Below, in pieces: positions 1 to 7,700 of a DNA stretch of 64,000 bases. The position numbers and the translations under genes were made by a program. A model generated the notes under the pieces. The model had not been told where the DNA came from, made no database searches, and worked only from the letters and a program-made list of their open reading frames with translations. Every line of letters begins with the position of its first letter. The stretch's first letter is position 1. Location: NCBI GenBank assembly GCA_023394965.1, contig JAEWZX010000007.1, forward strand, positions 218,087-282,086, written 5' to 3'. The DNA is from Pseudomonadota bacterium. GTDB lineage: Bacteria; Pseudomonadota; Alphaproteobacteria; Sphingomonadales; Sphingomonadaceae.

Positions 1-666
1 GGCTGCATTGGCGATCGCATCACAGTACAGACGGATGGCGCGCGCAGCGTCATCATTGCCGGGGATCGGGAAAGCGATGCCTTCCGGATCCACATTGGTG
101 TCGAGCACGGCGACTACGGGGATGCCAAGAACGTTGGCTTCCTTGATCGCCAGGTCTTCCATGTTTGCATCGATCACGAACATGACATCGGGAATGCCGC
201 CCATGTTGCGGATGCCGCCGAGCGACATTTCGAGCTTGTCCCGCTTGCGAGTCAGATCGAGGACTTCCTTCTTGGTCAGACCGGCAGTGTCACCCGAAAG
301 GCGCTCGTCGAGCGTCTTGAGATACTTGATGCGTTCGCTGATGGTCTTCCAGTTGGTAAGCATGCCGCCAAGCCACCGGTGGTTTACGAAGTGCTGGCCC
401 GAAGCGAGCGCGGCTTCGCGGATCGCATCCTGCGCCTGGCGCTTGGTACCGACGAACAACACCTTGCCGCCCGAACGTGCGGTCTGCTGGACGAAATCGA
501 GCGCGCGGGCGAACAGTGGCACCGTCTGCGACAGGTCGATGATGTGGATGCCATTACGCGCGCCGAAGATGTACGGCTTCATGCGCGGATTCCAACGGTG
601 GGTCTGGTGGCCGAAGTGCGATCCGGCCTCGATCAATTGCTGCATCGTGACGGTAGGAGCCGCCAT
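1..666 (-). CDS. rpsB: 30S ribosomal protein S2 (3' end cut off by window edge)
   Basis: Structural protein of the small ribosomal subunit. The minus-strand reading frame from ATG at 666 is open to the window edge, so about 222 residues are visible and the C-terminus lies outside. The N-terminus has the typical S2 start (QLIEAGSHFGHQTHRWNP), followed by the conserved GGMLTNW and GIPDVMFVID segments that are diagnostic for the family. An AAGGAA ribosome-binding site lies about 7 bases upstream of the ATG. In most bacteria tsf follows rpsB; here it would be to the left of the window. Identification is secure; only the end is unknown. Confidence 0.97.
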   Translation of the reverse strand, partial: MAAPTVTMQQLIEAGSHFGHQTHRWNPRMKPYIFGARNGIHIIDLSQTVPLFARALDFVQQTARSGGKVLFVGTKRQAQDAIREAALASGQHFVNHRWLGGMLTNWKTISERIKYLKTLDERLSGDTAGLTKKEVLDLTRKRDKLEMSLGGIRNMGGIPDVMFVIDANMEDLAIKEANVLGIPVVAVLDTNVDPEGIAFPIPGNDDAARAIRLYCDAIANAA

Positions 667-889
667 AATCATATTCCTTTCCGGTTATACCTCTGGAAAG
701 CTGGAACCCGAATGCGGTGATATCCCGCGGCGGGCACCGGTATGATGTGCCTTCCATGTGGATTTGCCCGCCCGGATAAAGTCGGAGAACGACCGAATCA
801 CGAGCAGACCGGGCGCCCCTAAACCAAATATATGGGGAAATCCAGCCTCGATTCATCGCGGAAAAAGGGAATCCGGGCTTGAAAAGTAC

Positions 890-919
890 TTGACAGGCAG
901 GAACAAAAGGAGAACGTAT
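890..919 (+). promoter_or_regulatory. candidate sigma-70 promoter upstream of the small membrane protein
   Basis: A perfect -35 hexamer TTGACA at 890-895 is followed after about 17 bases by AACGTA/ACGTAT near 913-919, a weak -10. It points toward the small ORF starting at 1020. The rest of the 667-1019 gap between rpsB and that ORF shows no other gene; the rpsB promoter must also lie there, but I could not place it. Confidence 0.35.
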
Positions 920-1019
920 CTCTCATCACTGGAACCACCGGTACGCATCGCAGGTTTTTCCACCAGATTTCCCCAGTCTGTCAACAAACTTGTCAGAAGT
1001 TGGGAATGGAGATTTAGAA

Positions 1020-1259
1020 ATGTTCGCACTGTTCCTGATCGCTCTTCTCGCTGTAGCTGCTACAGCGGCTATGGGAGTTCTCGCCGATAGCGGGCTGCGT
1101 TGGTGGTCTGCGTTTCTCGGGTTGAGGCGTGATCTCAAAAGTGGAAATGCGCCGGGCTTGCCCTCCCTGCGTTCAGCCGCAACAATTGGTGGTCACACGG
1201 CTTTCGACCGATCGCAGCTTGGTCGGGTTACAAAGGACGCGATCAGCTACGCCGCTTGA
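1020..1259 (+). CDS. small single-pass membrane protein of unknown function
   Basis: A 79-residue reading frame starting at ATG 1020 with a GGAG ribosome-binding site 8 bases upstream. The first 20 or so residues (MFALFLIALLAVAATAAMGV) form one hydrophobic helix, either a membrane anchor or an uncleaved signal; the rest is polar and slightly basic. The stop overlaps the 3' end of convergent pssA by 17 bases. I do not recognise a family. The good ribosome-binding site, the promoter-like TTGACA upstream and the clean hydrophobic N-terminus argue for a real gene, but it could be spurious. Confidence 0.5.
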   Translation: MFALFLIALLAVAATAAMGVLADSGLRWWSAFLGLRRDLKSGNAPGLPSLRSAATIGGHTAFDRSQLGRVTKDAISYAA

Positions 1260-2067
1260 TCTTCGAGTAACGCATCAAGGTATAGGGCAGAAGAAGCAAA
1301 TATCCTGCACATACTGCACTTAGCGTCCACCAGGGCTCAACCAGAAGAGCGGCAAAAAGCAGCCCGACGAAGGCGAGAACCTCCAACCTGATTCCACGGC
1401 GTGGACGGAGAGAAGTCCAGCTGGGAGTTGCCATGCTGGAAATCATCAGAACAGCAATGGCAACCAGCCACAAACCAACCAGAAGGGGGTGGCGCAATTC
1501 ATCCACCCCAGTGGCCATCCATAAATAGAATGGCGCAAATGCAAGCCCTGCCCCCAAAGGAGCAGGCACGCCCGTAAGGAAGCCGAGTGATTTATGCGGC
1601 TGGTCTTTAACATCGATCTGCGCATTGAACCGAGCAAGCCGCAGTGCACAGCAGATCGCGAAAGCCAGAGCGGCAAACCAGCCAAGTCTTGGCTCGGCCG
1701 ACAGTGACCAGAGATATATGATGATGGCTGGAGCGGTCCCGAAGCTTAGCGAATCGGCCAAACTGTCGAGTTCCGCACCAAAACGGGACTGAGCCTTGAG
1801 CGCACGGGCTATTCGCCCGTCGATGCCGTCAAGCAGCCCGGCAAGGATAATCGCGACGACCGCTGCGCCCCAATTCTCGCTGATCGCGAAACGAATGCCT
1901 GTAAGGCCGGAACACAGCGCGGCCGCAGTAACCGCATTCGGCACCATTGCTCGCAGCGTCAATGCACGCGAACTGCCCATTACTGGGCGCTCATCCTCTG
2001 CCGCCTTGGGTCCCAGCCTTGCGCGCTCTTCAGGCTCTGCCGGAGACTGAGGCGGCAGTAGGCTCAC
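1243..2067 (-). CDS. pssA: CDP-diacylglycerol--serine O-phosphatidyltransferase
   Basis: Makes phosphatidylserine from CDP-diacylglycerol and serine in the inner membrane, the first committed step to phosphatidylethanolamine. The 274-residue protein carries the complete CDP-alcohol phosphotransferase signature DGxxARx8GxxxDxxxD at residues 83-105 and several hydrophobic segments, as expected for this integral membrane family. The first 30 residues are polar and proline-rich. The start overlaps the stop of psd by 4 bases (ATGA), so psd and pssA are translationally coupled in one operon, matching their consecutive reactions. Confidence 0.95.
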   Translation of the reverse strand: MSLLPPQSPAEPEERARLGPKAAEDERPVMGSSRALTLRAMVPNAVTAAALCSGLTGIRFAISENWGAAVVAIILAGLLDGIDGRIARALKAQSRFGAELDSLADSLSFGTAPAIIIYLWSLSAEPRLGWFAALAFAICCALRLARFNAQIDVKDQPHKSLGFLTGVPAPLGAGLAFAPFYLWMATGVDELRHPLLVGLWLVAIAVLMISSMATPSWTSLRPRRGIRLEVLAFVGLLFAALLVEPWWTLSAVCAGYLLLLPYTLMRYSKIKRRS

Positions 2068-2825
2068 TGGGAAACGCCTTCGATCAAGTATTGTGCGCCA
2101 ATTTCCGCCAACACCGTCTCACCCGCGATCACTTTCTGGCCAAGCAAGACCTTCGAATCCGTACCGGCTGGCAAGTAAACATCGACCCGGCTGCCAAAGC
2201 GAATCAAGCCGATGCGCTGGCCCAAACCCACGGTGTCTCCCGGCTTAACGAAGGGGACGATCCTGCGAGCAACCAGTCCAGCAATCTGGGTAAAGCCAAT
2301 CTTCAGGCCATCAGTGCGCTCAACCAGAATGTGCTGACGCTCGTTTTCCTCGCTCGCCTTGTCCAGGCCCGCATCGACAAAGCTGCCGGGGATATAGACT
2401 ACGCGGCGTATCGTCCCAGCAATTGGGGAACGGTTGATGTGCACATCGAACACCGACATGAAAATCGAGACGCGGGTTACCTTGCCTGCCTGAAGGCCGA
2501 GATGTTCGCTGCCATCATCGACGATCATTTCGGTTGGCGGATCGACTTCGGCTATCAGCGAAACGAGCCCATCCGCAGGAGCCACGATGAACTTGTCATC
2601 CTGAGGCACCACCCGCTGAGGATCGCGGAAAAACGCAAAGACGCCCAATGAAAGCAGTAGCAAAGGCCACCCCACGATTTCCCAATCGAGCCCGATCAGG
2701 AATACGAGGCTTACAACGACTGCTATAACACCGAACTTGCGTCCTTCGGGATGAATGGGGGGCCATGACCAGCGCACGTCGCCGCGGCCATGATTGTCGA
2801 GAAGATCACCAAGCATGATCGTCAC
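2064..2825 (-). CDS. psd: phosphatidylserine decarboxylase proenzyme
   Basis: Converts phosphatidylserine to phosphatidylethanolamine. The 253-residue length fits the short PSD-A type. Visible features are N-terminal hydrophobic segments (about 31-63), the APADG segment with Asp85, the DVHINR segment with His129, and the autocleavage motif F-G-S at 210-212, where Ser212 should become the pyruvoyl group that starts the alpha chain. It is the first gene of the psd-pssA operon, with a 4-base overlap to pssA. Nothing unusual was seen. Confidence 0.95.
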   Translation of the reverse strand: MTIMLGDLLDNHGRGDVRWSWPPIHPEGRKFGVIAVVVSLVFLIGLDWEIVGWPLLLLSLGVFAFFRDPQRVVPQDDKFIVAPADGLVSLIAEVDPPTEMIVDDGSEHLGLQAGKVTRVSIFMSVFDVHINRSPIAGTIRRVVYIPGSFVDAGLDKASEENERQHILVERTDGLKIGFTQIAGLVARRIVPFVKPGDTVGLGQRIGLIRFGSRVDVYLPAGTDSKVLLGQKVIAGETVLAEIGAQYLIEGVSQ

Positions 2826-2855
2826 CTAAGGCCTGGAGCCAATAGTCACAAGGTG

Positions 2856-3998
2856 TTATGCCATTTTACGCACGAACACAGCCCCTACCGAATATCCGGC
2901 GCCGAAACTGCATATCAGCCCCTCATCACCCGCTGCCAAGTCATCGCTATGCTTATGGAAGGCAATGATTGATCCTGCGCTGGAGGTATTGGCATAGGTA
3001 TCAAGAACGGTAGGGCTTTCATCCGCGCTCGCTTCATGGCCCAACACGCGGTGAGAAATAAGGCGATTCATTCCGGCATTGGCTTGATGCAACCACAACC
3101 GCCTCAGACCTTGAGGATCAAGACCAAGCTTTTCAGCTTCAGTCACAATCATCTCGGCGACCATCGGCACCACTTCCTTGAAAACCTTACGCCCTTCCTG
3201 GACGAAAAGCTTGTCCGCCTTACCCTCGCCTTCAGGCACCGCGCGATTCAGGAAGCCGAAATTATTGCGAATATTGTTCGAGAAGACCGTTTTCAGCTTG
3301 GTCCCAAGAATGTCCCAATGGGTTGCCGGCGCAATCGCCGCATCTTCGACCAGCACGGCGGTTGCCACATCGCCGAAGATAAAATGGCTATCGCGATCGC
3401 GCCAGTTGAGATGACCGCTGGTTATTTCGGGGCTGACAACCAGCACACTCTTTGCATTGCCGGACCGGATATAGTCGGCTGCCGTCTGGATGCCGAAAGT
3501 GGCCGAAGAACAGGCGACATTCATGTCGAAACCGAAGCCATCGATGCCCAATTCCTGCTGAATTTCTATCGCCATCGCAGGATAGGGCCGCTCCATATTG
3601 GATGCCGCACAAAGAACGGCATCCACATCCGCAACATCCCGCCCTGCCCGGTCCAGTGCTTGCCTGGCGGCCTTTACGCCGATTTCTGCCATCACAGAAA
3701 GCTCGTCATTCGAGCGCTCAGGCCAGCGCGGCGCCATAATTTCCGGGTCGAGAATCGGCTGTTTCGCTATGACATGCCGCGCCCTGATGCCGCTCGCCTT
3801 TTCGATGAACTCAACCGAACTCATCTGCAGCGCCTCCATCTCTCCGGCTTCGATCGCAGCTGCATTATCGACGTTGTAACGTTCGGCATAACGATTGAAG
3901 CTTTCGACCAGCTCTTCATTCGTGATCGTATCAGCGGGTGTAAAAAGCCCGGTCGCAGAAATGACCGGGTGTCCTGTCGGCATCTGACGTTTACTCAT
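2856..3998 (-). CDS. beta-ketoacyl-ACP synthase III family protein
   Basis: A thiolase-fold condensing enzyme, likely catalysing decarboxylative condensation of an acyl-CoA starter with malonyl-ACP. The active-site triad of FabH-type enzymes is visible: Cys163 in NVACSSATF, His in LHQANAGMN, and Asn in YANTSSAG. At 380 residues it is longer than classical FabH (about 320), mainly because of an extended region before the nucleophile, so it belongs to a longer KAS III subgroup. The true starter substrate cannot be read from sequence. It lies 30 bases upstream of psd on the same strand, so it could share a membrane-lipid transcription unit. Confidence 0.88.
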   Translation of the reverse strand: MSKRQMPTGHPVISATGLFTPADTITNEELVESFNRYAERYNVDNAAAIEAGEMEALQMSSVEFIEKASGIRARHVIAKQPILDPEIMAPRWPERSNDELSVMAEIGVKAARQALDRAGRDVADVDAVLCAASNMERPYPAMAIEIQQELGIDGFGFDMNVACSSATFGIQTAADYIRSGNAKSVLVVSPEITSGHLNWRDRDSHFIFGDVATAVLVEDAAIAPATHWDILGTKLKTVFSNNIRNNFGFLNRAVPEGEGKADKLFVQEGRKVFKEVVPMVAEMIVTEAEKLGLDPQGLRRLWLHQANAGMNRLISHRVLGHEASADESPTVLDTYANTSSAGSIIAFHKHSDDLAAGDEGLICSFGAGYSVGAVFVRKMA

Positions 3999-4098
3999 TT
4001 CGACTGATTAGGCCTGCTCTGCCTTTCCGGCAAGCTCCCCCAACGAGACGGCACAGTGCCACTTGGCATCGCTTCCGACAGCGGATAGGTCGGCCCCC

Positions 4099-4809
4099 AT
4101 GGAGCCCACGCCCCCCCCTTTATCGAACGATTTGTGCCAAGCCTGTGCCATTCGCAACCGGGCGATATGCGCAGATCTCGACAGTCGCGAGATCAGCCTG
4201 CTCAATCGTCTTGGCCGTCGCCGCAAGCTGACAGCGGGCGAGCACTTGATGTGGGAAGGTGATGAAGCAGTACTCGTGGCCAATGTCCTTGAAGGCGTTT
4301 TGAAGCTGTCTTCTCATTCCTCCGACGGGAAAGAACAGATCCTTGGTCTTGTTTACCCGTCCGACTTTCTTGGCCGCCCTTTTGGGCAAACCTCCCCCTA
4401 TGGCGTTGAGGCACTGACCGACGCGTATATTTGTGTTTTCGAGCGCAAGGACTTTGATCGGTTCGCCCGCGAGCATCCGCGCCTGGAGCACAAGCTTCTG
4501 GAACGCACTCTGAGCGAATTGGACCGCAGCCGTCGCTGGATGGTGTTGCTTGGTCGGATGACTGCAGAACAAAAGGTTGCAAGCTTTTTGCTGGAGATGT
4601 CGGAGCGTCTCGGCACAAGCCAGATCGACGGGACACGGTTCGTTACTTTGCCACTTTCACGCCAGCAGATAGCCGACGTGCTGGGCCTGACGATAGAAAC
4701 CGTCAGCCGACAAATGACACGGCTGCGTGATGACGGCATGATCAAACTGCCCTCCCGCCGCGAAATCATTCTCCGCTCGGAGAACGAGCTTCGAGAGCGA
4801 ACACTATAG
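4099..4809 (+). CDS. Crp/Fnr family regulator with FNR-type iron-sulfur cysteines
   Basis: Transcription factor that probably senses oxygen through a [4Fe-4S] cluster. Numbered from a possible upstream TTG at 4063, the N-terminus has Cys25, Cys28 and Cys36 (CxxCx7C) and a fourth, Cys124, in YICVFER, the pattern of FNR/FnrL proteins. The cyclic-nucleotide-binding-like beta roll covers the middle. The C-terminal helix-turn-helix carries ETVSR, the recognition helix that reads TTGAT half-sites in FNR. I prefer ATG 4099 because the upstream TTG adds only 12 low-complexity residues. It is the last core gene before the genomic island. Confidence 0.9.
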   Translation: MEPTPPPLSNDLCQACAIRNRAICADLDSREISLLNRLGRRRKLTAGEHLMWEGDEAVLVANVLEGVLKLSSHSSDGKEQILGLVYPSDFLGRPFGQTSPYGVEALTDAYICVFERKDFDRFAREHPRLEHKLLERTLSELDRSRRWMVLLGRMTAEQKVASFLLEMSERLGTSQIDGTRFVTLPLSRQQIADVLGLTIETVSRQMTRLRDDGMIKLPSRREIILRSENELRERTL

Positions 4810-4955
4810 GCTCCTAAAGATCCCGTCCTCTCACAAACGGTGAAATTTTACCGGGTTATAGGAAACTAACTGGATAACTTTCCGCGCTGACCTGTCGGGT
4901 CAGGTGAACGCGAATGCTCGCTTCCGTAAAGTCTGTGATTTTGTCTGACAGTGGC

Positions 4956-4983
4956 CGTGGTGGCAGGGCTTGAATCGAACCGC
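4956..4983 (-). other. attL: decayed 3' end of tRNA-Tyr
   Basis: Read on the minus strand, the segment gives a T-loop TTCGATT followed by CAAGCCCTG-CCACCA. It aligns with the tRNA-Tyr 3' end at 22135-22160 (TTCGAATCCAGCCCTGTCCACCA) with only a few substitutions and one missing base. No tRNA 5' half is attached. This is what is expected of the displaced original tRNA end after integration, free to mutate because the island supplies a working copy. Confidence 0.7.
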
Positions 4984-5031
4984 TAAAATAACGCTTTGAT
5001 ATCAATCCTGTTCTTGGAATGAGCGGGAGGC

Positions 5032-5053
5032 CTCCCCCACACTCTCCCCCACA
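5032..5053. repeat. two CTCCCCCACA repeats at island left end
   Basis: CTCCCCCACA occurs at 5032-5041 and again at 5044-5053. They resemble the CTCCCACA octamers clustered at the integrase end (21944-22020), differing by two extra Cs. Their place at both ends of the element suggests integrase arm-type or AlpA/excisionase binding sites; that role is inference. Confidence 0.5.
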
Positions 5054-5185
5054 TTTTCGTTCATTTAGCGGTGGTTCGGTTCAGCGTTTCGGCCAAAAAG
5101 CTGAATAAATGGGAGGTTCGTACTGGGCCTGATCGCAACATAATGGCACGTTCTGACCCTGTCCATTTGCGAGTTAGCGGCTTGG

Positions 5186-5380
5186 TCAGTTCAATGCCCG
5201 ATGCCGCTCAACCAGCCTATGCAAACTGGCTGTCGTGATGCGCGTTGCCTTGCCGATTTTTACGGTTTCGAGTTCGCCGCTGGATATCAGTTCATAGAGC
5301 TTCGTACGCCCGACGCCGATCATGCGGGCAGCGTCATTGACCCTAACGCAGATCGGCTCAACCGATTGCGGCGCACTCAT
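5186..5380 (-). CDS. excisionase/MerR-like helix-turn-helix protein
   Basis: A 64-residue DNA-binding protein. Residues about 10-60 form the winged-helix layout of the HTH_17/excisionase group (VNDAARMIGVGRTKLYELIS ... VKIGKATRI). Such proteins act as excision factors or as regulators of integrase genes on integrative elements. Its start overlaps the stop of the upstream AlpA-like gene by 4 bases (ATGA), so the two are translationally coupled. It is the outermost gene at the left end of the island. Confidence 0.8.
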   Translation of the reverse strand: MSAPQSVEPICVRVNDAARMIGVGRTKLYELISSGELETVKIGKATRITTASLHRLVERHRALN

Positions 5381-5583
5381 TCTGCCGGTTCCTCTTCCCG
5401 ATAGTGTGCCGGATCAGCAATCCAGCGATTGATAGCTGACTCATGCCAGCCTGCACCGTGGACGCTGATTTTCACCTGCGACGGGAACGTGCCCTCAGCG
5501 ATCTTGCGGTAGATGGTGGAGCGGGAAAGACCGGTTCGGTCGAGCACGGTCTTCAGACGGATAATGCGTTCGGTATTGGACAT
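5377..5583 (-). CDS. AlpA family phage/island regulatory protein
   Basis: A 68-residue protein with the AlpA helix-turn-helix layout: LKTVLDRTGLSRSTIYRKIAEGTFP, then the recognition strand, then ESAINRWIADP. AlpA in the CP4-57 and P4 elements promotes integrase expression or excision, and island-borne homologues usually do the same. It is co-transcribed with the smaller excisionase-like gene (4-base overlap). An inverted repeat TTCTCATT/AATGAGAA flanks the region just upstream of the start and may be its own operator. Confidence 0.88.
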   Translation of the reverse strand: MSNTERIIRLKTVLDRTGLSRSTIYRKIAEGTFPSQVKISVHGAGWHESAINRWIADPAHYREEEPAE

Positions 5584-5992
5584 TGGGCCTTCTCATTTTG
5601 ACATTGGCAGCCCCTCTATGGAACATAATGAGAACATTTTCGCGCAACTCAAGGGTCAGTCCGAGTCAGTTCTTTCGCAGGCCAAGCTGAGATTGCTGAA
5701 ATTGGGAAGCCTATGGATGCAGCGAGACATGTGTAGACATCTGAAACAAAATTTCGACGCAATCGAAATATTTTTCTGTCGAGCACCCTTCGGTGGCATC
5801 GGCGCAAAATAACGTTCCCACAAACCAGATTCTGCACCTGCGATACCGAGATATGCGCGCGAATCGCTCCCGACCCAGTTTCATGAGGGAGGGGCAAAGT
5901 TTCTGCCCACCGTGGAAGGGCTTCTTCGGGCCAGATAAGTCGCGCACTGCCTCAAGCTTGCCGCAGCGAATTTTTCCGTCCAGTCACCTGCT
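5584..5992. other. intergenic regulatory region of the island, no gene seen
   Basis: About 409 bases between the leftward AlpA gene and the rightward 134-residue ORF. The short reading frames here have no ribosome-binding sites or recognisable content. It must hold divergent promoters. Visible signals are the inverted repeat TTCTCATT (5590-5597)/AATGAGAA (5627-5634) and the direct repeat AACAT within 5622-5638 just upstream of alpA. Confidence 0.45.
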
Positions 5993-6397
5993 ATGCCACG
6001 CCCGACCCAATTGCCTGCCAGACTAACGCTGACAGAAGTCCAAATCGGTGAGGCGAGCTATGTCGGAAGCCCAGAACACAAAGTTAAACGTTGGTGGGGT
6101 GGGCTTCCACAAGCATGGGAAGATGCTAAGGGCCGAGCAAGCCGACCAAAAAAGCAGCATACATCGATTTGCAGGATGGTTAGCAAGAAGGACCGCGAGA
6201 AGGCGACGGAATGGGTAAGAATTGCGCTGAGGCAGGGGCAATTTCGCTATTTTGAAGGTGATAAGACTTATCCAAAGCACATATGGTACAAGGATACTGA
6301 AGGGCAGTATTGGTTCGGATTCGCGGTGAACCAGATTGCTGGCACCTACAAAGGTTGGCCAATTGACGAGGCGGAAAAGCGTGAAATGTTCGATTAA
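5993..6397 (+). CDS. conserved-looking hypothetical protein, 134 residues
   Basis: I cannot name a family. The protein is basic and tryptophan/tyrosine-rich (KRWWGGLPQAW, YPKHIWYKD, YWFGFAVNQIAGTYKGWP), with no signal peptide or membrane segment, suggesting a small cytosolic nucleic-acid- or partner-binding protein. Its 3' end overlaps the GTG start of the next gene by 17 bases, so the two are very likely co-expressed and may act together. Base composition is clearly more AT-rich than the core genes, in line with acquisition. Confidence 0.75.
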   Translation: MPRPTQLPARLTLTEVQIGEASYVGSPEHKVKRWWGGLPQAWEDAKGRASRPKKQHTSICRMVSKKDREKATEWVRIALRQGQFRYFEGDKTYPKHIWYKDTEGQYWFGFAVNQIAGTYKGWPIDEAEKREMFD

Positions 6398-7649
6398 ATG
6401 GCTGGATCAGGCAGAGAACGCGGCGCCAGAGGAGCGCGCGACTGTTGCTGATTTCACGCTAGAGTTGAGCGGCCAAAACGTCACAAAGCACCTCATTGAC
6501 AACGTGCTTGGCGAGAGTGTGACAGTTGCGCTTTACGGCATTGCATCAGGTTTGGCTCACGACTGGTGGAGCATATTCGGCGCGCGCGACCGAGTTTTCT
6601 CATTTAGAAAATACCGGACGGGTTTCCTTCTCCCTGACCTTCGCTTCAGCTTTGATGGCGCAATTTTCGATATTGCCGCTTACCAAGTCGCATATTCCGA
6701 CCCAGATTTGCGATTTTGGGGAGGAAACAGCGAATCTCTAAGTCGCGATGATGCCGAAGCATTTCTTAGTGAACTGATCGAAGAGGTCTTGGAGCGACTG
6801 GACGATCGTGGTTTGGACAAAACAGGTGCAGCACTTCGCTGGCAACGAGTCAAACGTTCGCGTCAATCGCAAGAACGTGAGTTCTGCGAGGCTGCCGGCG
6901 GCTTAGGCCTAGACCCATATCAAATTGCGGACGAAACAGCCAAGTTTATCGAAGGTGCAGAGAACGTTTTCGACGACGAGGCGCTAATCGAATTTGTATC
7001 AGGTGCTACGGAAGTTGACCAAGAGCGTCTCTTAAAGTGGGTTGACCGCATGGTTGGGATGAAAGGCTTCCGTTACCGCCTCTCTGATCTTCGAACGATC
7101 GTAGACGTAGCTCAAAAGGAAGATCCTAAGCGGCTTAATGAACCCGCTTGGGCGGTTGGATATCGTCGCGCCAGAGCAATCAGGAAGCAATTGGGAATCG
7201 CGCAATCCGACAGGCTCCGTTCGATGTTTGAAATTGCACGGAAATTTGGCGCACCGAAAAATTACAATCTTGCTCCCAAAGTGGATGGGATCAACGCGCT
7301 GCGGCGTGAAGCAGAGAATGGGATCGACATTCACGTCCGGAATCACGGTGAATCCGAAGAAGCTAATGTGACCAACCGATTTGCTCTCGCACGTGCGATC
7401 GGTGATGCCGCGTGCTTTCCTAGCCCTTCAACTGCGCCCATCAATCGGCTTCACAACGCCTACCGCCAAGCAGCGGGACGAGCATTTGCGGCTGAATTTC
7501 TCGCTCCAATTGACGAAATTCGATCCATGCGGGATGACGAACGCGATATCTACTCAATAGCCTCTGAGCTTGGGGTTTCGTCGATGACCATTGAGCACCA
7601 GATCGAAAATAACGAGCGCATCGAAGAGGCTTGCGCCATCCCTGGGTAA
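6381..7649 (+). CDS. large hypothetical protein with degenerate ImmA/IrrE-like C-terminus
   Basis: A 422-residue protein from GTG 6381 (GAGGCGGAAAAG upstream). The first 330 residues match no family I recognise. The last 90 residues have the layout of an ImmA/IrrE (DUF955) metallopeptidase: RFALARAIGDAA where RFTLAHELGH is usual, then AAGRAFAAEFLAP for the NxFAAExLMP helix, then ELGVSSMTIEHQI for the VSxxxxxxRL helix. The HExxH zinc site is replaced by RAIGD and the third ligand glutamate is gone, so it cannot be an active zinc peptidase of that type. It is coupled to the upstream 134-residue gene. The fold assignment is inference from pattern only. Confidence 0.7.
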   Translation: MKCSIKWLDQAENAAPEERATVADFTLELSGQNVTKHLIDNVLGESVTVALYGIASGLAHDWWSIFGARDRVFSFRKYRTGFLLPDLRFSFDGAIFDIAAYQVAYSDPDLRFWGGNSESLSRDDAEAFLSELIEEVLERLDDRGLDKTGAALRWQRVKRSRQSQEREFCEAAGGLGLDPYQIADETAKFIEGAENVFDDEALIEFVSGATEVDQERLLKWVDRMVGMKGFRYRLSDLRTIVDVAQKEDPKRLNEPAWAVGYRRARAIRKQLGIAQSDRLRSMFEIARKFGAPKNYNLAPKVDGINALRREAENGIDIHVRNHGESEEANVTNRFALARAIGDAACFPSPSTAPINRLHNAYRQAAGRAFAAEFLAPIDEIRSMRDDERDIYSIASELGVSSMTIEHQIENNERIEEACAIPG

Positions 7650-7700
7650 GCGATGCATCTCAACGATGACCTGAGATCGTTCGCTTCGTAGGCGTGCGCG

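Larger units (their letters stand above)
4810..5185. other. junction between core chromosome and genomic island, no gene
   Basis: A 376-base stretch without a convincing coding region. It contains the decayed tRNA 3' end (4956-4983), the palindrome GGGAGGCCTCCC around 5025-5036 and two CTCCCCCACA repeats (5032-5053) resembling those at the far, integrase end of the island. The part left of 4956 is native DNA downstream of the Fnr gene; the part to the right is the island end. Confidence 0.6.

Noticed and set aside
4008..4098. FNR box (TTGAT-N4-ATCAA) for autoregulation of the Fnr-type gene
   Set aside because: The short region upstream of the gene has no matching palindrome.
4956..4983. A second tRNA gene at the left island end
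   Set aside because: Only the T-loop and 3' acceptor part are present; no D-arm or anticodon arm lies on the other side, so it is an attachment-site remnant.
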